DNA of 64,000 nt from Pseudomonas prosekii. GTDB taxonomy: Bacteria; Pseudomonadota; Gammaproteobacteria; Pseudomonadales; Pseudomonadaceae. The stretch lies in contig NZ_LT629762.1 in the NCBI RefSeq assembly GCF_900105155.1, forward strand, positions 496,001 to 560,000. The letters are read 5' to 3'. This document shows, piece after piece, positions 36,194-43,970 of this stretch. The position numbers were made by a program, and so were the translations under genes. The notes under the pieces were generated by a model, which was given only the letters and a program-made list of their open reading frames with translations, ran no database searches and was not told the DNA's origin. Within the stretch, counting starts at the first letter, position 1; each line of letters starts with the position of its first letter.

Positions 36194-36365
36194 TAACGAC
36201 CGAGAGGTTGAGATTTATTTTTATACAATGTTTAGTCCTGAACTAAAACTAAGTTTAGTTGAAGACACAAACGGGTGTACCTTAGAGTGTATGACCCTCT
36301 CGTTCCCAAGGAAAGAAAACACCTAAATCTACGAGGCATTCAACCTAAAAAAATCGAATAATAAC

Positions 36366-36420
36366 AAAAACAGGGACAGATTTATTTTCTACGCTCGAAA
36401 ATAGATTCGCCCCCTCTTTT
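36366..36420. repeat. Island hairpin repeat R6
   Basis: CAGGGACAGATTTATTTTC, loop, GAAAATAGATTCGCCCCC and CTTTT. The toxin tip that follows begins at the very end of the repeat. The 170 bases before it (36194-36365) hold nothing recognisable. Confidence 0.8.
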
Positions 36421-36421
36421 C

Positions 36422-36571
36422 AAAGAGGATGGACTTATTCTGAGAAGTACAATTGGCGCCCCAAAAGAAGGGGATAAGTGGTCATGGCAGTATTCGGAAG
36501 ATCGTTGGGGGGAGCAAGAAGTTCTCTTGAAAGGACCCCGCAGCGGGGATATTGAGGTGTTTAAACCATGA
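36422..36571 (+). pseudogene. Orphan toxin tip, about 49 codons
   Basis: A start-less frame running out of hairpin R6: 'FKEDGLILRSTIGAPKEGDK', then 'WQYSEDRWGEQEVLL' and 'SGDIEVFKP', with TGA in an ATGA overlap with the next gene. The Trp-rich, compact end looks like the C-terminal strand region of a secreted toxin. Family not recognised. Confidence 0.5.
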
Positions 36572-36993
36572 ACATATTAGATTTCTTACAGCAGCATTTT
36601 CATCTCGCAGACGGCGGGATGAAATCGGCCCAACTATTAAAAAAATCAGCTAAAGAAAGTTTCGTTTTTAAAAATGCTTACACAATAAATAAAACTAGCG
36701 ACACGTATAAAAAAGAACTCACTATTCAAAAAGAAATTGCAAATACAACCTCATCGGAAATGCTAGGATTTGAAGAGCTTATAAGTGCGATTTCAAATAT
36801 GGCGCCTGACGCAATACTATCAATGCGTTTCATTGATAGCACTAGTTGGGACGGTCGCATTTTTTATGATGAGAAAAATACGCTCATTGGCGCAATAATT
36901 GGAAAAAAGAAAAATAAAGATTGGGAGACGCCCCCAAACTGGGATGGCTCAGAGGAAATGCTACGAACATACAACGCCCAAAAAGACACCTAA
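36568..36993 (+). CDS. Probable immunity protein, unrecognised family
   Basis: A 141-residue soluble protein ('MNILDFLQQHFHLADGGMKS', 'FIDSTSWDGRIFYDE', 'DWETPPNWDGSEEM'). It starts in a 4-base overlap with a toxin tip, so it was co-translated with the original toxin. No signal peptide or membrane segment. Immunity function is inferred from this coupling and from the identical arrangement of neighbouring modules. AT-rich codons. Confidence 0.6.
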   Translation: MNILDFLQQHFHLADGGMKSAQLLKKSAKESFVFKNAYTINKTSDTYKKELTIQKEIANTTSSEMLGFEELISAISNMAPDAILSMRFIDSTSWDGRIFYDEKNTLIGAIIGKKKNKDWETPPNWDGSEEMLRTYNAQKDT

Positions 36994-37250
36994 AACCCTT
37001 ATGAAACGGCACACCCATGCACGAACCGGTCTCCAGTCAAGGCTAAGGTGTTTCTATTTCGTTTAAACGCATGTCGAATCGGGATAAAGCGATAGAAGGC
37101 AGCATCATTACATAATGAAAGATGCGGTTCCTCAACAGCTACAGTTGCACTACTTAAGACAAAAATGGAAAAGTACCTTTTTAAGCCAAGTCGTAAACTT
37201 ACCTTCCGACTGTAAAACGCAAGGACCGAGAAACAGTACACTTTTACCAA
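36994..37250. other. Non-coding gap, nothing recognised
   Basis: About 260 bases without a credible frame, RNA or repeat, between the immunity-type gene at 36568 and hairpin R7. Confidence 0.4.
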
Positions 37251-37302
37251 CAAAGGGAGACAGATTTGTTTTCCATTCTCAAAATAAATCCGTCCCCTTT
37301 TC
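37251..37302. repeat. Island hairpin repeat R7
   Basis: CAAAGGGAGACAGATTTGTTTTCC, loop, CAAAATAAATCCGTCCCCTTTT. The toxin tip resumes two bases after it. Confidence 0.85.
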
Positions 37303-37303
37303 G

Positions 37304-37517
37304 CAGAGATAATCGCGCAGCAGGAACGGTGGAACTAAAACTGCAAGGCATTTATCGAACGACAGAAAAAACGCCAGTATTGAAATCGACAGCCAAATCG
37401 ATTGATGATACGTGGTCTGTAAAAGGAATGACGCAACCGTCATCAGGTGGGGGTACTCAAGTCTTTAGCAGCGCTAAAGGTAACTTTGAAAAAACCCAGT
37501 TATTTATCAAAATCTAA
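37304..37517 (+). pseudogene. Polymorphic toxin tip, type 46-like (copy 2, last about 70 residues)
   Basis: Contains 'DNRAAGTVELKLQGIYRTT' and 'DDTWSVKGMTQPSSGGGTQV', aligning with copy 1 at 34385-34558 but with the frame intact to the stop. The front half of the domain is absent: similarity to copy 1 starts right where hairpin R7 ends. It is therefore a remnant, not a working toxin. Confidence 0.7.
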
Positions 37518-37527
37518 GAGACTACGA

Positions 37528-37800
37528 ATGAAGCAAACTAATTTATATAACATGGCAAGTCGTTGCGGCTTTAAGGTAACGGTGTTTTCGGACCATCCAG
37601 ACTTCTTTTCATCTTGGTCGTTAAACATCAGAAAAGACGATAAAAAATACATGATAGAGAACGACGGTAGAGACGGCTGGCTGATGTTCTACCAAGAAAA
37701 CGAACCAAATAAATTCAAAGAAATTGATAAGAAAATATCTCATGCCATGGACGACAATGAAAAAATGAACCAGTGCGAGTCTTGGCTGTTAAGCGTTTAA
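37528..37800 (+). CDS. Probable immunity protein of the type 46-like tip (copy 2)
   Basis: A 90-residue near-identical paralogue of the protein at 34603, differing at about a dozen positions and ending in the same 'NQCESWLLSV'. It has the same ribosome-site region and the same position behind a tip. The pair 37304-37800 is a second copy of the unit 34385-34875, about 2.9 kb apart in direct orientation. Confidence 0.65.
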   Translation: MKQTNLYNMASRCGFKVTVFSDHPDFFSSWSLNIRKDDKKYMIENDGRDGWLMFYQENEPNKFKEIDKKISHAMDDNEKMNQCESWLLSV

Positions 37801-37826
37801 AAAGTAAAGTCCCGCGAGACGTCAAC

Positions 37827-37876
37827 AAAAAGGGGACAGATTTATTTTCTGTTTGAAAATAAATCTGTCCCCTTTT
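37827..37876. repeat. Island hairpin repeat R8, best copy
   Basis: The cleanest copy: a 22-bp perfect inverted repeat, AAAAGGGGACAGATTTATTT continuing TC, a 5-base loop TGTTT, and the exact reverse complement ending CCCCTTTT. A strong hairpin with a T-run on either strand, thus also a possible two-way terminator. Confidence 0.9.
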
Positions 37877-37878
37877 CT

Positions 37879-38037
37879 CTCAGTGTTGGCCAGCAGGATC
37901 GCAACCTGTTCCAGCGCCGCTACACCTACGATGCCAATGGCAACCTCGCCGGCATCGACGACAGCCGCAGAGGCACCCTGGCAAAGGCGAACGAGACATC
38001 TGGGGTGGAGGCCGAGAAGGGCGCGAAGGGAAAATAA
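37879..38037 (+). pseudogene. Rhs core sliver with short tip
   Basis: Start-less frame beginning two bases behind R8: 'SVGQQDRNLFQRRYTYDANG' then 'NLAGIDDSRRGTLA', an unmistakable Rhs/YD-repeat stretch, followed by 17 unrelated residues ('KANETSGVEAEKGAKGK') and stop. The Rhs part is GC-rich, unlike its surroundings. It shows that the island descends at least partly from an Rhs gene. Confidence 0.75.
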
Positions 38038-38061
38038 AAACGGAATAATTGGAGCACTGAT

Positions 38062-38397
38062 ATGAAACACAATCAATCTATCAAGATAAACGACCTGATC
38101 GATTTCTTAAAGGCTCAGAAAAAAGAACTGACCTATTGTGTTTATGGGAAAGGATCATCGGACCAAGCGACGCTGAAAACCGACTGCGTGATTGATGAAT
38201 ATTCGGAGATTACCGATGACGACGAAGAGATTTTCCCAAAGTACATCACTCAAAACAATCTTGAGTTTTGGTTTACCGACGAACTCTTGGAGGATGTTAC
38301 ATTCAACGCACTGAAGCAAAAAATGTCTGCTACAAATGAGGAAATACTAAAAGCCATTAAACATTATAATGAGCACGACAGCTTCATGAAACCATGA
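38062..38397 (+). CDS. Probable immunity protein (possibly DUF7716-like)
   Basis: A 111-residue acidic soluble protein ('INDLIDFLKAQKKELTYCVY', 'DYSEITDDDEE'-type acidic loop, 'WFTDELLEDVTFNALKQ'). GGAG lies before the ATG and the gene begins 25 bases after the Rhs sliver. The N-terminal pattern recalls DUF7716-type small proteins at Rhs loci, with low certainty. Immunity is inferred from context. Confidence 0.5.
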   Translation: MKHNQSIKINDLIDFLKAQKKELTYCVYGKGSSDQATLKTDCVIDEYSEITDDDEEIFPKYITQNNLEFWFTDELLEDVTFNALKQKMSATNEEILKAIKHYNEHDSFMKP

Positions 38398-38516
38398 AAA
38401 TACAGCACACAAAAATAACCGCTTTCCCTTTTTGCTTGCTGAATGGGAATGCAGCTAGACAAGGTTCGGAAATTGCCCCGCCGAAACGATAGGCTCCCAT
38501 AAACTTGCACACATAA

Positions 38517-38573
38517 ATTAGTAGGCTGGACGGCGATTGGAAGGCGGTTCCGATGCTCTACCTTCAGGACTAA
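38517..38573 (+). pseudogene. Possible toxin tip remnant, 18 codons
   Basis: A very short start-less frame, 'RLDGDWKAVPMLYLQD', ending 17 bases before the next gene. It fits the tip/immunity pattern but is too short to be certain. The rest of 38398-38590 holds nothing recognised. Confidence 0.2.
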
Positions 38574-38590
38574 AACTGAGGAAACAAAAA

Positions 38591-38980
38591 ATGGGGTCGA
38601 AAAAAATCGTTTCTATTTGGACGGCCAATACCGATTGGGAACCGTCTACTCTTCGAGATGTGATGAGCGCAGAGTATTCTGACGACGGAGACTATCTTGG
38701 TTCTGAGTTCGATAAGGCTTTCTCACTTGGCTTTGTTGACGATGACAGTGTCGAAGCAGATAAAATCGAGCCAACCAATTCTCTAATTAATGCAATTGAC
38801 GGATGCTCATACGACCTTGACATCGCGGCTGACATGAAAGATAAAAAAGCTCCTCTGATCGATGCGGCTATAGACACCATAGTTGCAATCTACGACTACT
38901 CCTTCTCAGGCACTACTCAAAATACTAAAATCAGAAACAAGCTCTTTACATACCGAGGAAGCTTTGAATACCAAGACTAA
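38591..38980 (+). CDS. Probable immunity protein (Imm22-like)
   Basis: A 129-residue acidic protein. A longer frame from 38537 exists, but GAGGAA before the ATG at 38591 and the N-terminus 'KKIVSIWTANTDW' support the shorter form. The opening strand with 'SIW', the 'EYSDDGDYLGSEFDKAF' segment and size recall the Imm22 family of immunity proteins (moderate to low certainty). Last intact gene of the AT-rich part. Confidence 0.5.
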   Translation: MGSKKIVSIWTANTDWEPSTLRDVMSAEYSDDGDYLGSEFDKAFSLGFVDDDSVEADKIEPTNSLINAIDGCSYDLDIAADMKDKKAPLIDAAIDTIVAIYDYSFSGTTQNTKIRNKLFTYRGSFEYQD

Positions 38981-39003
38981 ACTCTCAGAGAACAGAACGT
39001 AAG

Positions 39004-39045
39004 GAATAGATATATTTCTGCATTCTTAAATAAATCTGTCTTTTG
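39004..39045. repeat. Island hairpin repeat R9, decayed
   Basis: GAATAGATATATTTCTGCATTCTTAAATAAATCTGTCTTTTGG: the right arm (AAATAAATCTGTC) is clear, the left arm poor. It marks the right end of the hairpin-bearing island. Confidence 0.5.
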
Positions 39046-39054
39046 GAATTCCCT

Positions 39055-39293
39055 ATGAACAGTAATCCGACTTATAAAAGTATATGGAAATTTCCTATCC
39101 TGGCATCTACGATAAAGTCGGCCCAGGCCCCAAAGGCAGTGAACAGACGGGTGCCTTAGGTGATGGCGTGTGCCACTGCGTTGAGCTCACAATTCCCCGT
39201 GATGAATGGCAGCGCACAGCTCCGGACCAAGGTCAAGTACCGTGCGCGCCGATGACCAAAAACCCTGATCAGGGAGTATTCGCAGTTTCCTGA
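39055..39293 (+). other. Island edge, unrecognised open frames
   Basis: A 69-codon frame at 39084-39293 ('YPGIYDKVGPGPKGSE') and another from ATG 39055 overlap. Neither has a good ribosome site or known relative, and composition turns GC-rich here. They are probably remnants at the island border. The first overlaps the end of the small minus-strand gene at 39269. Confidence 0.2.
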
Positions 39294-39436
39294 GCAGTAG
39301 ATTCTCCACTCTCAGTCCCCTTCCCGCTGTCCTCACGCTTCTTCGGATCAGTCGGGCGCAACGCATCGTTATCACGCTCGACTTCACCCGGTGGCCGTGG
39401 TTCGTCGGGGTGTTCGCTTTGGTTAATCGGTTTCAT
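39269..39436 (-). CDS. Small hydrophilic protein, 55 residues
   Basis: Begins 'MKPINQSEHPDEPRPPGEVE' with GAGGAG eight bases before the ATG, and ends 'SGESTAQETANTP'. It is rich in Pro, Glu and Asp, thus probably disordered. Too short for the usual open-frame cut-offs. Similar small proteins are common in pseudomonads, function unknown. It follows the 80-residue protein gene on the same strand by about 10 bases, so the two form an operon. Confidence 0.6.
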   Translation of the reverse strand: MKPINQSEHPDEPRPPGEVERDNDALRPTDPKKREDSGKGTESGESTAQETANTP

Positions 39437-39446
39437 TCGAGTCTCC

Positions 39447-39689
39447 TCACGCTTCGGGGTCGTCGACTTCTTCGGCGACGTTGATGGCCGGCGAATCCTT
39501 ATGGGATTGCTCGGCTTTGGCTTTCAGGGTTTGCCATTGTTGGAGGTCGATGGCGCCCTGCCCCAGCAAGTCGTCGGCGACGCGCAGCAGTTCGCTGTAA
39601 TGCGCGTCGGGGGATTGTTGCCAGTAGGCTTTGTCCTCGAACAGACGTTGCCAGGTGTCGAGGTCCGGGGCTTTGAGGTCGTCGCTCAT
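39447..39689 (-). CDS. Small conserved hypothetical protein, 80 residues
   Basis: An acidic helical protein ('MSDDLKAPDLDTWQRLFEDK', 'SELLRVADDLLGQGAID'). GGAGTG lies before the ATG. No motif for function. It sits between the small 55-residue gene and the ABC-transporter lipoprotein gene, all on the minus strand. Confidence 0.65.
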   Translation of the reverse strand: MSDDLKAPDLDTWQRLFEDKAYWQQSPDAHYSELLRVADDLLGQGAIDLQQWQTLKAKAEQSHKDSPAINVAEEVDDPEA

Positions 39690-39750
39690 GGCGCACTCCA
39701 GTAATCGGTTTCTTAACTTAGGAGGGCGCCGCGATGGCGAGAGTTCCGAC

Positions 39751-40845
39751 TCAATACCCGGTCATTTCCAGATAGCCCTGCCCCGCGTGGCTGCCGCTCA
39801 AACGTACCGGGCCTTCCCAATAGGGAATGCGCAAATCCATCCACGCGTTGGGGTTGAGCGCGGTGGTGCTGATGTCGAGGTTTTTGCTGGGGATTTTGAT
39901 GGTCCAGCGCACCGGCATTTGATGTCCGGCGACCTTCGCGGTGTCTTGCGGCGTGAGGCTGATGTCGTCGCCGTGCAGCGATTGAGTTTGCCCCTGGGCG
40001 TCGATCCAGGTGCCGGTGAGGTAAGGCGCGCCGTCCTTTTGCCGCATGCGGTAGAGCATGACGTTTTCGCCGCTGTCCAGGTGCAGCGAGAACCAGTCCC
40101 AGCCGGTTTGATTAGCGGTCAGTGGTTGGCTGCTCCACTCGCGATCGAGCCACGCCGGGCCGCTGACGGTGAAGGTTTTGCCATCGATTTGCAACGTGCC
40201 GCTCGCCTGGAAAAACGGTTGGCTGTAGTAGTACGACGCCTGGCCTTGTTCGGATTTTTGACTGAAGCCTTTGTCGCCCTGAAGCACCAGCGGTCGAGAG
40301 GATGTCAGGCGTAGTTGATAGCTGAACGCCTTGTCGCGGGCACTGAGTTGCATGTCAGCCAATGGATCGGCGCTCGCGCTGCTGAAGCGCCAGTCATCGA
40401 TCCACGCATTGAACGGCGCCACGCTTACACCGGCCTGCGCCACGCCGCCTCGGGCGTAGCGTTCAGCAGCGTGATGCGCGGTCGCCGAGGTCACCGCTGC
40501 GTGGCCGAGCCAGATGGTCTGGTTGGCCCAGCCCGCCGCCTCGGGCATGGCTTTCAACGCGCTGCGAAAGAGCGTCCATTGCACGCCGAATTCCTCGCCC
40601 TGATCGTCCTTGAGGTTGGCGGTGACGTACCACCACTCGATGCGAAAACCATCGTGCGGTCCGTGGTCTGCCGGAAAACTGAACGGCCGCCCCGCCACCA
40701 CCGGAGTGAACGCCGCCGCGTCGCCACCCATCCCGGCGAAGCCTTTTTCGACCGGCGCGGAATTATCGCAGCCGCTTAACAACGCCAATAACCACGCCAA
40801 TGACAAAGCCAATAACGGCCGGAAAACCTTAGTCCTCATGCGCAA
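39751..40845 (-). CDS. Lipocalin-like lipoprotein, AttH/CrtC type
   Basis: A 364-residue lipoprotein with lipobox 'LLSGC' (Cys near residue 26). The mature part carries AttH/carotenoid hydratase-like marks: 'FPADHGPHDGFRIEWWYVTA', 'SGPAWLDREWSS' and 'GWDWFSLHLDSGENVMLYRM'. In Agrobacterium, AttH belongs to the AttEFGH ABC system. Here it overlaps the end of the permease gene by 17 bases and is preceded by the ATPase gene, so the three form one operon. Substrate unknown; an outer-membrane or periplasmic lipid-related ligand is plausible. Confidence 0.85.
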   Translation of the reverse strand: MRMRTKVFRPLLALSLAWLLALLSGCDNSAPVEKGFAGMGGDAAAFTPVVAGRPFSFPADHGPHDGFRIEWWYVTANLKDDQGEEFGVQWTLFRSALKAMPEAAGWANQTIWLGHAAVTSATAHHAAERYARGGVAQAGVSVAPFNAWIDDWRFSSASADPLADMQLSARDKAFSYQLRLTSSRPLVLQGDKGFSQKSEQGQASYYYSQPFFQASGTLQIDGKTFTVSGPAWLDREWSSQPLTANQTGWDWFSLHLDSGENVMLYRMRQKDGAPYLTGTWIDAQGQTQSLHGDDISLTPQDTAKVAGHQMPVRWTIKIPSKNLDISTTALNPNAWMDLRIPYWEGPVRLSGSHAGQGYLEMTGY

Positions 40846-43300
40846 AAGTCCTTAGCAAATCCGCCGGGCGTGTGCGGTACAGCGTGTACAACGGCCACGC
40901 CGACGCCAGCAGCGTGGCGAGCAGCGCCAGCCCCATCAACTGCAGTAATTGCAGCGGGAACACCCGCAACGGCAGGCGCCAGCCAAACGCCTGAACATTG
41001 ATCACCGTGTCCAGGCACCACGCCAATGCGATGCCCAGTGGCAGCGCGAGCATCAGCGTCAGCACCGCCAGCAGCCAGGTTTGCCCGAGGTTGAGCAGCA
41101 TCAATTGTCGCCGCGTCACACCCAGCGCCCACAGCGGCGCGAGTTGGCCGAGGCGGCTCTGGCTCTGCGTCAGCAGGCTGATGAACAGCGCCACGCCAGC
41201 GACCCCCAGCGTCAGGCTATTAAGCGCGGCAGTGGCGGCGAATGTGCGCTCGAACACTTGCGTCGACCAACCCTTGAGCCGCGCCTGATCGACGATGTGG
41301 CTGTCGTCCAATTCGAAGCGCTTCTGCAACTCAGTCAGGAACGGCGCGACGGCCGGCGGATCAATGCGCAGATTGAAGCGGTTCGGCGTGAGCTGCGGCC
41401 AGCCGCGCAGCAAGTGTTCGACGTTGACCAGCAGGTGGCCTTTGGGATTGCCGTAATCGGCGTAGATCCCGACGATGCGCGGGCTCCACGTGGCGTCCGG
41501 CGTGGGAATTGCCAGGTGATCGCCCAAACGCACCTTCAAACGCCGCGCCAATTGTTCGCTGAGCATCACCGTATCGTCGCTGGCCAGACGTTGCCAAGGG
41601 TTGTCGCCAAGCGCTTCGAGCAGCGGCCAGTGTTCACGATAACTCGGGTGGTCGATCACGCCGTAGACGTCCGCCGGCCAACCTTGCAGTTGCACCGAAA
41701 CCTGCCAATTGGGCAGCACCGCCGTGACCTGCGGTTGTTGTGTAAGCCAGCTCTGCAACTCGCGCGCCTGTGCCGGATTTTGTGGGTTGATGTAGAGCTC
41801 GGCGGTCAGGCGTTGTTCGAGCCAGTCGCTGAAGGTCTGGCGGAAACCGGCGGTCATGCTGCCGGCGCCGATGTTCGCCGCCAGCGCCAGCAGCAACGCC
41901 ATCAGCGCCAGGCTCAGGGCCGGCAATTGCTGGCGGCAATCGGCGAGGAACCATTGGCCAAGCACCGACCGACTGCGCCGCAGCACCAGGTTGAGCACGC
42001 CGTTGAGCAATACCGGGAGCGCCAGCGCGGCGCCGAGCAGCATCGTTGCCATCAGCACAAAACCGCTGGCCAGGCTGTCACCCCAGATCCACGCCGACAG
42101 CGCGATCAGCCCGGCAATGCCAGCGACCCAACCTTGGCGACGCAACCATCGTGCATGCGCCTGATGCCAGGCCTGCGGATTGGCCAGCGCCAACAGCGGC
42201 AGTCGCGCCGCTCGCAATAAACTGTTAGCGCCGGCCAGCAGCGCGCCGAGCAGGCTGAGGCCGACGCCGCTGAGCCACCACAGCGGACTCAAACTCAGCT
42301 GCCCCGCCACTTCGGCGCCGTACAAACCGCGCAAACTGGCGGCGACATCGGGCAGCAATACGCTCGCCAGCAGGTAACCGCTGGCGACCCCGGCGACGCC
42401 ACCGATCAGCGCCAGACCACCCAACTCGACCGACAGACACGCGATCAACATCCGCGCGCTGACCCCGCAAGCGCGCAAGGTTCTGAGCAAACCTCGGCGT
42501 TGCTCCAGCGCCAGACCGATCGCCGCGTGGACGATGAACAGGCCGACGACGAACGAGAGAAATCCCAAGGCATCAAGGTTCAGGTGAAAGCTTTCGGTGA
42601 GGCGCGAAAGATTGTTTTCTTCGCCACTGCTTTTGAGCTGCAACTGGCCTTTGAATTGGTCCGGCAAAGGCGCGTTGAAGTCTTTCGGCAGCAGCAGGCG
42701 CGACAGCTGATCCGGCTGATCGAGGATCTGCTGGGCGAAGCCGATATCGACCAGCAATACGCCGGGCGCCATTTCCGGTTGCGCGTGCAGCGGCGGCAAG
42801 CTGTGCCCGCTCTCTGCAACTGGCCGGTCACCTTCGCGCAACCCCAGCGCCTGCAACGTCTGCGGCGCGATCCAGGTGCTGCCCGGCGGGGTGAAAAACT
42901 CGACGATTGCTTCTATTGCCAAGGCCTGCCCCGCCACCGCCGAACCGGCCGGCAATGACACCGGCTCAATGCCCATCAGTTGCAAGCGCTGATCGTCGTG
43001 CTCCTTGAGCGTCAACCGGCCTTGCAGCACCGGCGATACCGGCCAACCGGCGCGGCGCAAGTCGACGAACAGTTGCTGGGAAAACACCGCGCCGCTCGGC
43101 GCACTCAGGCTGGCTTGGGGTTCGCCGCCGATCAACTGGCTGGCCTTGGCGTAGCTTTCTCGCGCCTGGCTGTTCAGTGCCTGCACGCCGGTGAGCAGGC
43201 TGGTGGCGAGCCACAACCCGGTCAACACACTGAAGAACTGCACCGGGTGCTGGCGCCAATGGCTGAGCAGCGCGCGCAAGGTTTCAGCAAAGACCCGCAC
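40829..43300 (-). CDS. FtsX-like ABC transporter permease (AttF/G-like)
   Basis: About 823 residues. An FtsX-type helix near the N-terminus ('FFSVLTGLWLATSLLTGV'), a large periplasmic domain, then three groups of membrane helices with 'LGFLSFVVGLFIVHAAIGLA' and the late 'LGVTRRQLMLLNLGQTWLL'. It looks like two fused FtsX permeases (AttF+AttG). A GTG at 43333 would add 11 residues and overlap the ATPase gene; the GTG at 43300, directly after the ATPase stop, gives the more typical N-terminus. Both lack a strong ribosome site, so the start is uncertain. Works with the ATPase and the lipoprotein. Confidence 0.83.
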   Translation of the reverse strand: MRVFAETLRALLSHWRQHPVQFFSVLTGLWLATSLLTGVQALNSQARESYAKASQLIGGEPQASLSAPSGAVFSQQLFVDLRRAGWPVSPVLQGRLTLKEHDDQRLQLMGIEPVSLPAGSAVAGQALAIEAIVEFFTPPGSTWIAPQTLQALGLREGDRPVAESGHSLPPLHAQPEMAPGVLLVDIGFAQQILDQPDQLSRLLLPKDFNAPLPDQFKGQLQLKSSGEENNLSRLTESFHLNLDALGFLSFVVGLFIVHAAIGLALEQRRGLLRTLRACGVSARMLIACLSVELGGLALIGGVAGVASGYLLASVLLPDVAASLRGLYGAEVAGQLSLSPLWWLSGVGLSLLGALLAGANSLLRAARLPLLALANPQAWHQAHARWLRRQGWVAGIAGLIALSAWIWGDSLASGFVLMATMLLGAALALPVLLNGVLNLVLRRSRSVLGQWFLADCRQQLPALSLALMALLLALAANIGAGSMTAGFRQTFSDWLEQRLTAELYINPQNPAQARELQSWLTQQPQVTAVLPNWQVSVQLQGWPADVYGVIDHPSYREHWPLLEALGDNPWQRLASDDTVMLSEQLARRLKVRLGDHLAIPTPDATWSPRIVGIYADYGNPKGHLLVNVEHLLRGWPQLTPNRFNLRIDPPAVAPFLTELQKRFELDDSHIVDQARLKGWSTQVFERTFAATAALNSLTLGVAGVALFISLLTQSQSRLGQLAPLWALGVTRRQLMLLNLGQTWLLAVLTLMLALPLGIALAWCLDTVINVQAFGWRLPLRVFPLQLLQLMGLALLATLLASAWPLYTLYRTRPADLLRTFAHED

Positions 43301-43301
43301 C

Positions 43302-43970
43302 TCAGCGCACGTCCGCGTCAGCCAGACGGCCACGGTGCAGCACGACTTTTTCCGCCAGCCGCGCGGCCACCCGCGGACTGTGCGTGACCATCAACAAGGT
43401 CGTCGGCGTGTCATCGAGCAACTCCAGCAACAACTTCAACACCTCGTCGCTGGTCGCTTCGTCGAGGCTGCCGGTCGGTTCATCGGCCAGCAGCAATTTT
43501 GGCTGCGAGGCCAGTGCGCGGCCGAGGGCTACCCGTTGTTGCTGGCCGCCGGACAGTTGCTCCGGATAGCGCCGGAGCAAATCGCCCAGACCCAGCCGCT
43601 GCACCAGATGCGCCTGCCAGCGCGGATCGTGACGCCCGGCCAGCCGCGCCTGAAACGCCAGGTTGTCTTCCACACGTAAACTGCCGATGAGGTTGAACTG
43701 CTGGAACACCAAGCCGATTTCAGTGCGCCGCCAGTTGGCCAGTTGCGCTTCGTTCATCTGATCGAGCCGATGCTCGCCGCTGCTGATGCTGCCGCGATCG
43801 ACCTTGTCCAGCCCGGCAATCAGGTGCAGCAAGGTGCTTTTACCACTGCCCGACTCGCCCATCAGCGCCAGGCTGCTGCCGGGTTTCAGCGTCAGGTCGA
43901 TGCCTTGCAGCACTGGCAATGGACCTTGCGGGGTGGCGTAGCTTTTGTAGACACCTTGGACAGACAACAT
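43302..43970 (-). CDS. ABC transporter ATPase (LolD/YbbA/AttE type)
   Basis: A 222-residue ATPase of the MacB/LolD branch. Walker A 'GESGSGKST' near residue 39, signature 'LSGGQQQRVALGRAL', Walker B 'LLLADEPTGSLD', and the H-loop 'LLMVTHSPRVA'. The frame is open to a TTG at 44000, but the ATG at 43970 begins the typical 'MLSVQGVYKSY'. First gene of the AttEFGH-like operon. Divergent from the beta-propeller gene, so the promoters of both lie in 43971-44148. Confidence 0.87.
   Translation of the reverse strand: MLSVQGVYKSYATPQGPLPVLQGIDLTLKPGSSLALMGESGSGKSTLLHLIAGLDKVDRGSISSGEHRLDQMNEAQLANWRRTEIGLVFQQFNLIGSLRVEDNLAFQARLAGRHDPRWQAHLVQRLGLGDLLRRYPEQLSGGQQQRVALGRALASQPKLLLADEPTGSLDEATSDEVLKLLLELLDDTPTTLLMVTHSPRVAARLAEKVVLHRGRLADADVR

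Noticed and set aside
24940-39045. Hairpin repeats as a CRISPR array or integron attC sites
   Set aside because: Spacing is in kilobases, the repeats are true symmetric hairpins without attC-type R/L boxes, and no integrase or cas gene is present.
39187-39387. 66-codon minus-strand frame at the island edge
   Set aside because: A different frame from 39436 has a strong GAGGAG ribosome site and a sensible hydrophilic product; this one is its shadow.
40949-42220. 423-codon plus-strand frame opposite the ABC permease
   Set aside because: Gln/Arg-rich shadow translation without any domain; the permease has recognisable helices.
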